Shown: piece by piece, positions 40,872-44,552 of the stretch
How the letters are laid out: each line of letters starts with the position of its first letter
Position numbering within the stretch: position 1 is the stretch's first letter
Assembly (NCBI GenBank): GCA_002491065.1
Contig: DKVF01000097.1
Coordinates: forward strand, 1 to 44,552
Direction of reading: 5' to 3'
DNA length: 44,552 nucleotides
From: Peptococcaceae bacterium UBA7185
GTDB lineage: Bacteria; Bacillota; Peptococcia; Peptococcales; Peptococcaceae
The notes under the pieces: model-generated
What the model was told of the DNA's origin: nothing
Database searches by the model: none
The model's input: only the letters and a program-made list of their open reading frames with translations
Program-made: the position numbers and the translations under genes

Positions 40872-41321
40872 ATGTTGCGTATCTTAGTTTTGAATGGTCC
40901 AAATCTTAATTTACTGGGGACGAGAAAACCGGAAATTTATGGGACGACAACGCTGGCTGACATTGAACAAGAGATGCAGCGTCGCGCAAAAGAGTTAAAT
41001 TGTCAGTTGAGCTTTCTGCAAAGTAATCATGAAGGGGCATTGATTGATGCAATTCATAATGCGAAAGGGCAATATCAGTATATTATTATAAATGCTGGTG
41101 CTTACACACATACGAGTGTGGCCATACGGGATGCTATTGAAGCTGTAGAAATTCCTACGATTGAGATTCATCTGAGCAATATTCATGCCAGAGAAGAGTT
41201 CCGGCACGTATCTATGCTGGCACCAGTTTGTGTGGGACAAATTTGTGGCTTTGGTGCGATGAGTTATATGTTAGCCTTGCAGTATGCAGTAGAAATGGGG
41301 AAGCAAAATGATGAAGCGTGA
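40872..41321 (+). CDS. aroQ: Type II 3-dehydroquinate dehydratase
   Basis: AroQ dehydrates 3-dehydroquinate in the shikimate pathway. The 149-aa protein has LNGPNLNLLGTRKPEIYG (about 7-24) with the catalytic Tyr at 23, QSNHEGALIDAIH (about 50-62) and the INAGAYTHTSVAIRDA, EIHLSNIHAREEFRH signatures. GAGGTGAG lies 4-9 bases before the ATG. The stop overlaps the start of pepP, so translation is coupled. The aroQ-pepP-efp order is common in Firmicutes. Confidence 0.95.
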   Translation: MLRILVLNGPNLNLLGTRKPEIYGTTTLADIEQEMQRRAKELNCQLSFLQSNHEGALIDAIHNAKGQYQYIIINAGAYTHTSVAIRDAIEAVEIPTIEIHLSNIHAREEFRHVSMLAPVCVGQICGFGAMSYMLALQYAVEMGKQNDEA

Positions 41322-42384
41322 GCGTATTGAAAAATTACAGACGAAAATGAAAGCATTGGATTTGGACGGCTTTTTGGTCACTTCAAAAGAAAATCGCCAG
41401 TATCTAACTGGTTTTACTGGGACCTTTGGTTGGGTTTTGGTAACACAGAGCAGTGTTTATTTAATGACTGACTTTCGCTATATTGAACAGGCACAGCAGC
41501 AAGCGAGAGGCTGCAAATTGGTACAGTTTCGTCAATATGCGCCAGTGGTAACACTTCGTATGCTGATGGAAGACCTGGAAGTGGTAACATTAGGTATTGA
41601 AAGTGACCGTTGTACAGTGGAGGAATTTGATCTGCTGGCAAATCAGGTACGCCGGAAAGCGATCACACCATTAAAAGGCTTTGTGGAAGAATTGCGCCAG
41701 ATTAAGGACGAAGATGAGATTGCCACAATTGGGCGGGCCGAGGAAATCGGTGACGAGGCGTTTGCCCATGTATTAAAATTGATTAAACCAGGTATGACAG
41801 AAAAAGAAATTGCCATGGAATTAGAGTTCCAGATGCGGCGAAGCGGTGCTTCTGGAGTGAGCTTTGATACCATTGTAGCTTCTGGGAAGCGTTCTTCTAT
41901 GCCGCACGGCGTGGCTTCTGATAAGAAAGTAGAAGTGGGGGATTTTATCACCATGGACTACGGCTGTGTTTATCAGGGATATTGTTCTGATATGACGCGG
42001 ACAATTGCGTTGGGAAAAGTTGACGAAAAGCAAGAAACAGTTTATAATCTAGTAAGAAAAGCACAAGAAGATGCATTGCAGGCAATCAAAGCCGGGGTGA
42101 CTGGTAGCGAGATTCATGCGATGGCGCAGAATGTTTTTCAGGATGCGGGATATGGTCCCTTTTTTGGGCATGGCCTCGGGCATAGCGTAGGGCTTGAAAT
42201 TCATGAAGAACCTAGATTTTCTCCAAGAGCAGAGGAGGTTATTCAGGAGAACACAGTGATTTCTGTGGAACCCGGTCTTTATCTGCCGAATTGGGGTGGT
42301 GTCAGAATAGAGGATCTGGTTGTCGTGAAAAAGGATGGCTGTATTAATTTGACCCATTCACCAAAAGAATTGATTATTTTATAG
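41308..42384 (+). CDS. Xaa-Pro aminopeptidase
   Basis: The 358-aa protein is a cytoplasmic M24 metallopeptidase that removes residues preceding proline. The creatinase-like N domain is followed by the pita-bread domain, with ligands in TMDYGCVYQGYCSDMTR (the two Asp), FGHGLGHSVGLEIHE (His) and VISVEPGLYLPNWGGVRIED (two Glu). It starts at ATG 41308 or 41311 inside the end of aroQ. efp follows 11 bases after the stop, the usual Firmicute order. Confidence 0.94.
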   Translation: MMKRERIEKLQTKMKALDLDGFLVTSKENRQYLTGFTGTFGWVLVTQSSVYLMTDFRYIEQAQQQARGCKLVQFRQYAPVVTLRMLMEDLEVVTLGIESDRCTVEEFDLLANQVRRKAITPLKGFVEELRQIKDEDEIATIGRAEEIGDEAFAHVLKLIKPGMTEKEIAMELEFQMRRSGASGVSFDTIVASGKRSSMPHGVASDKKVEVGDFITMDYGCVYQGYCSDMTRTIALGKVDEKQETVYNLVRKAQEDALQAIKAGVTGSEIHAMAQNVFQDAGYGPFFGHGLGHSVGLEIHEEPRFSPRAEEVIQENTVISVEPGLYLPNWGGVRIEDLVVVKKDGCINLTHSPKELIIL

Positions 42385-42395
42385 GAGGACGTTGT

Positions 42396-42953
42396 ATGAT
42401 TGATACAAGCGATTTCAAAACAGGATTGACAATTGAATTGGATGGAGACCCTTGCAAGATTGTGGATTTCCAGCACGTAAAGCCAGGAAAAGGCGCAGCA
42501 TTTGTAAGAACAAAAATTAAGAATCTGAAAACAGGAGCTTCCATTGAACGTACATTCCGTCCTGGTGAAAAATTTCAGGAGGCAGTTATGGAGCGGAAAC
42601 AGATGGAGTATCTGTATTTCGACGGCGAATTCTATGTGTTCATGGACAATGAAACCTTTGAACAGAGCAATTTAACAGAAGCACAGTTAGATGGCGGTCA
42701 GAGATTCTTAAAAGAGAACATGGTTTGTCTGGTTACCAGCTTCAAAGGTGAAGTAATGGAAGTTGAATTGCCAAATACAGTAGAATTGCGTGTAGTAGAG
42801 ACTGAACCAAGCATTAAGGGTAGCACTGTAACAGGCGGCAGCAAAACTGCTGTACTGGAAACTGGCGCAGTTGTGAATGTTCCGTTATTTATTGAAGCCG
42901 ATGAAGTTCTGCGTATCGATACCAGAACCGGCGCTTATATTGAACGGGCATAA
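42396..42953 (+). CDS. efp: Translation elongation factor P
   Basis: EF-P relieves ribosome stalling at polyproline. The 185-aa protein has three OB-like domains. The first contains HVKPGKGAAFVRTK with Lys32 at the loop tip that is modified in many bacteria, and the last contains KGSTVTGGSKTAVLETG and TRTGAYIERA. GGAGGA precedes the ATG. No epmA/epmB modification genes lie nearby. Confidence 0.97.
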   Translation: MIDTSDFKTGLTIELDGDPCKIVDFQHVKPGKGAAFVRTKIKNLKTGASIERTFRPGEKFQEAVMERKQMEYLYFDGEFYVFMDNETFEQSNLTEAQLDGGQRFLKENMVCLVTSFKGEVMEVELPNTVELRVVETEPSIKGSTVTGGSKTAVLETGAVVNVPLFIEADEVLRIDTRTGAYIERA

Positions 42954-43001
42954 CAAATAAATTATTCAGTAGCGTTTTACTTTGAAAGGAGTTTTTCTCG
43001 T

Positions 43002-43523
43002 ATGGATATCTATGGAAAGATGGCTTATCTGAAAGGCATGCTGGATGGCATGGAATTAGAAGATGGCAAAGAAAAGAAATTGTTTGCTACGATGATTGAC
43101 GTGCTGGACGAGCTGGTCGAAGCAGTAGACGATCTCTACGAAGAGCAGGAAGAACTGCAGGAATATGTGGAATCCATTGACAGTGATTTAGAGGACGCAG
43201 AAGAACTTCTGGATGCAATGGATGAAGATCTGGAACAGGTAGAAGAGATTTTGGGCATTGAGGATGACGAGTTCGAATTCGAATGCGATGGCGAATGTGA
43301 TGACTGTGAAGATCCTTGTGACTATGACTACGACGATGAGTTGATTGAAGTAGAATGTCCGGAATGTGGAGAAATCGTTTGTTTCTATGATGAAATGTTA
43401 GATGAAGATGATGTAGATACCGTAGAGATTCTTTGTCCAAAATGTGATGCTGTTGTGTATACTTTTGAGAAAGAATTGGCAGAAGACCTGGATGACAGCG
43501 CTTTAGATGATGATGAAGAATAA
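43002..43523 (+). CDS. Acidic CD1247-N-terminal-domain protein with zinc ribbon
   Basis: The 173-aa protein is extremely acidic (many Asp/Glu). It has an N-terminal helical CD1247-type domain (GKMAYLKGMLDGMELEDGKE, about 5-24), a coiled coil (about 40-85), and CPECGEIVCF (about 123-132) with CPKCDAVVYT (about 147-156) forming a zinc ribbon. A Cys-rich loop CDGECDDCEDPC lies near 98-109. The function of this family is unknown; its genes often follow efp in Firmicutes. GAAAGGAG precedes the ATG. Confidence 0.85.
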   Translation: MDIYGKMAYLKGMLDGMELEDGKEKKLFATMIDVLDELVEAVDDLYEEQEELQEYVESIDSDLEDAEELLDAMDEDLEQVEEILGIEDDEFEFECDGECDDCEDPCDYDYDDELIEVECPECGEIVCFYDEMLDEDDVDTVEILCPKCDAVVYTFEKELAEDLDDSALDDDEE

Positions 43524-43543
43524 ATAAAGCGGATAGGCGAAGG

Positions 43544-43574
43544 GAGCTCATGCTGCAGCATGGGCTCTTTTTTG
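43544..43574 (+). terminator. Terminator after the acidic zinc-ribbon gene
   Basis: GAGCT-CATGC (43544-43553) pairs with GCATG-GGCTC (43558-43567), followed by a T run. Confidence 0.9.
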
Positions 43575-43635
43575 CATGACAGTAGTACCTAAAAGGGTGT
43601 AATTTAAAAATATTCATCGGGATGAGGGAATTTGT

Positions 43636-44424
43636 ATGGAGATTCAGCAACTGCAACAGATGAAGGTAAAGGAACTGGGTAGTCTTTTGCAGCAGACAGC
43701 AGAGCAAACACTGCCGGAGCTTTTAATGAAGCTGCAGCAGGATGAAAGACATTCTGTTCAAAATTTGATTCAACGGTATCAGCGTCAACTAGAAAAAAAA
43801 GAAAAAGAACGCCAACGCATTGCAGCTATGTGGCAATATGAACAACAGGCAAAAGCAATGGGGCATATGATGATTGCCGGTACAGATGAAGTGGGGCGGG
43901 GGCCGCTGGCAGGACCAGTCGTAGCGGCGGCGGTAATTTTGCCGGAAGACGTTGATTTACCGGAAATCAAAGATTCGAAAAAACTTTCTGAAAAGCAAAG
44001 AATCCAATTGGACAAATTAATTAAAAAGCAGGCCATCGCTTGGGCTATTGCGGAGGTGGATGAAAAAACTATTGATGCAATTAATATTTTGGAGGCCAGC
44101 CGTTTGGCGATGCGCCGCGCTGTGGAATATTTGTCGCAACCAGCTGATTTTGTTTTGGTGGATGGACTGCCAAATCCGCAAATTACATTACCCGCGCAGG
44201 CCATTGTAAAAGGGGATAATAAGAGTATATCTATTGCGGCAGCTTCTATTATAGCGAAAGTTTATCGGGATCATCTGATGGATATTTACGACAAAGAGTA
44301 TCCGGCATATGGTTTTGCAGTGAACAAAGGGTATCCTACAGAAGCGCATTTGCGCGCGATTGCAGACGTGGGACCTTGTGCGATTCATCGGATGTCTTTT
44401 CGACCGTTGAGCGAACTGACGTAA
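43636..44424 (+). CDS. rnhB: Ribonuclease HII
   Basis: RNase HII removes ribonucleotides and RNA from RNA-DNA hybrids. The 262-aa protein has TDEVGRGPLAGPVV (about 77-90) with the first catalytic residues, IKDSKKLSEKQR, LVDGLPNPQI (Asp) and the C-terminal KVYRDHLMD (Asp). About 70 residues of helical N-terminal extension precede it, as in many Firmicute RnhB. GATGAGGGAA precedes the ATG. It is separated from the preceding gene by a terminator. Confidence 0.95.
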   Translation: MEIQQLQQMKVKELGSLLQQTAEQTLPELLMKLQQDERHSVQNLIQRYQRQLEKKEKERQRIAAMWQYEQQAKAMGHMMIAGTDEVGRGPLAGPVVAAAVILPEDVDLPEIKDSKKLSEKQRIQLDKLIKKQAIAWAIAEVDEKTIDAINILEASRLAMRRAVEYLSQPADFVLVDGLPNPQITLPAQAIVKGDNKSISIAAASIIAKVYRDHLMDIYDKEYPAYGFAVNKGYPTEAHLRAIADVGPCAIHRMSFRPLSELT

Positions 44425-44461
44425 AATCGTAAAGTTTTTTCACAAAAAATGAAAAAAGGGC

Positions 44462-44490
44462 TTGTCAAAATAAGTTTTCTTTGGTATACT
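44462..44490 (+). promoter_or_regulatory. Promoter of tRNA gene
   Basis: TTGTCA (44462-44467), 17-base spacer, TATACT (44485-44490), about 38 bases before the tRNA. Confidence 0.8.
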
Positions 44491-44528
44491 ATCAAACGTG
44501 CTCAAGAGACAAGCGCTCTGGAACACTG

Positions 44529-44552
44529 GCCGGTGTAGCTCAATTGGCAGAG
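44529..44552 (+). tRNA. 5' part of a tRNA gene (cut by window end), probably tRNA-Thr
   Basis: GCCGGTGTAGCTCAATTGGC plus AGAG matches the acceptor strand, position 8 T and D-loop (AGCTCAATTGGCAGAG) of a tRNA. The GCCGGTGTAGCTC opening resembles Firmicute tRNA-Thr, but the anticodon is outside the window, so the identity is only likely. Confidence 0.8.

Noticed and set aside
1..44552. CRISPR arrays, cas genes, prophage structural genes
   Set aside because: No regularly spaced short repeats and no cas, capsid, portal or terminase-like proteins were seen. The only clear direct repeats are the 39-bp pair at 2997/4030 and the 10-bp pair at 30148/30172.

Overview
The window looks like chromosomal DNA of an anaerobic, spore-forming-lineage member of the Bacillota (Firmicutes). 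Evidence: gpr (spore germination protease), spoVS, ymdB and rny, a BcrA/BadF-type activase with a 2-hydroxyacyl-CoA dehydratase-like partner, strong AGGAGG-type ribosome binding sites, frequent TTG/GTG starts and many intrinsic terminators. Class level (Clostridia or Negativicutes) cannot be settled from the sequence alone. The window opens exactly on the end of an IS21-family element and closes inside a tRNA gene, as expected if it is a contig bounded by repeats.

Layout. 1-2173: complete IS21-family element (istA/istB, minus strand). 2174-5620: accessory, partly AT-rich block with a resolvase-like remnant, an Rrf2/IscR-type regulator with a palindrome over its promoter, a ~1 kb GNAT toxin-like module framed by a 39-bp exact direct repeat, and a DUF4143 ATPase. 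5668-14207: core genes (glutaredoxin, DEAD-box helicase, a fused MtnA-class II aldolase, an LRAT-like protein, ymdB, spoVS, a GyrI-like protein, rny) with two candidate structured RNAs. 14238-19655: truncated aldo/keto reductase, then an activase/dehydratase-like pair. 19730-22602 (minus): NimA-like flavoprotein and an osmoprotectant ABC transporter. 22889-27463: tyrA, recG, a thioredoxin-like gene, a DUF5662 gene and an orphan BlaI-type regulator. 27580-32844: gpr, rsmD, a coiled-coil protein, plsX-acpP and a dicarboxylate/amino acid symporter. 33156-40808: type IV pilus/competence-like operon interleaved with tldD and tldE. 40826-44552: aroQ-pepP-efp-acidic zinc-ribbon protein, rnhB and a partial tRNA.

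How the genes work together. The MtnA-aldolase fusion would carry out two consecutive steps of methylthioribose/5-deoxyribose phosphate salvage (DHAP shunt). The activase and its partner would form an ATP-driven low-potential reductase. The pilus-like genes give an ATPase, a membrane platform and several pseudopilins, but no ComGC-like major pilin and no prepilin peptidase in this window.

Most unusual signals: the 39-bp repeats around the GNAT module at the 3' end of rrf2; the MtnA-aldolase fusion; two unassigned promoter-to-terminator RNAs (about 7685-7835 and 12394-12584, the latter with a 6S-like long-range closing helix); and the interleaving of tldD/tldE with pilus genes. All functions are inferred from sequence by eye; no database search was run.
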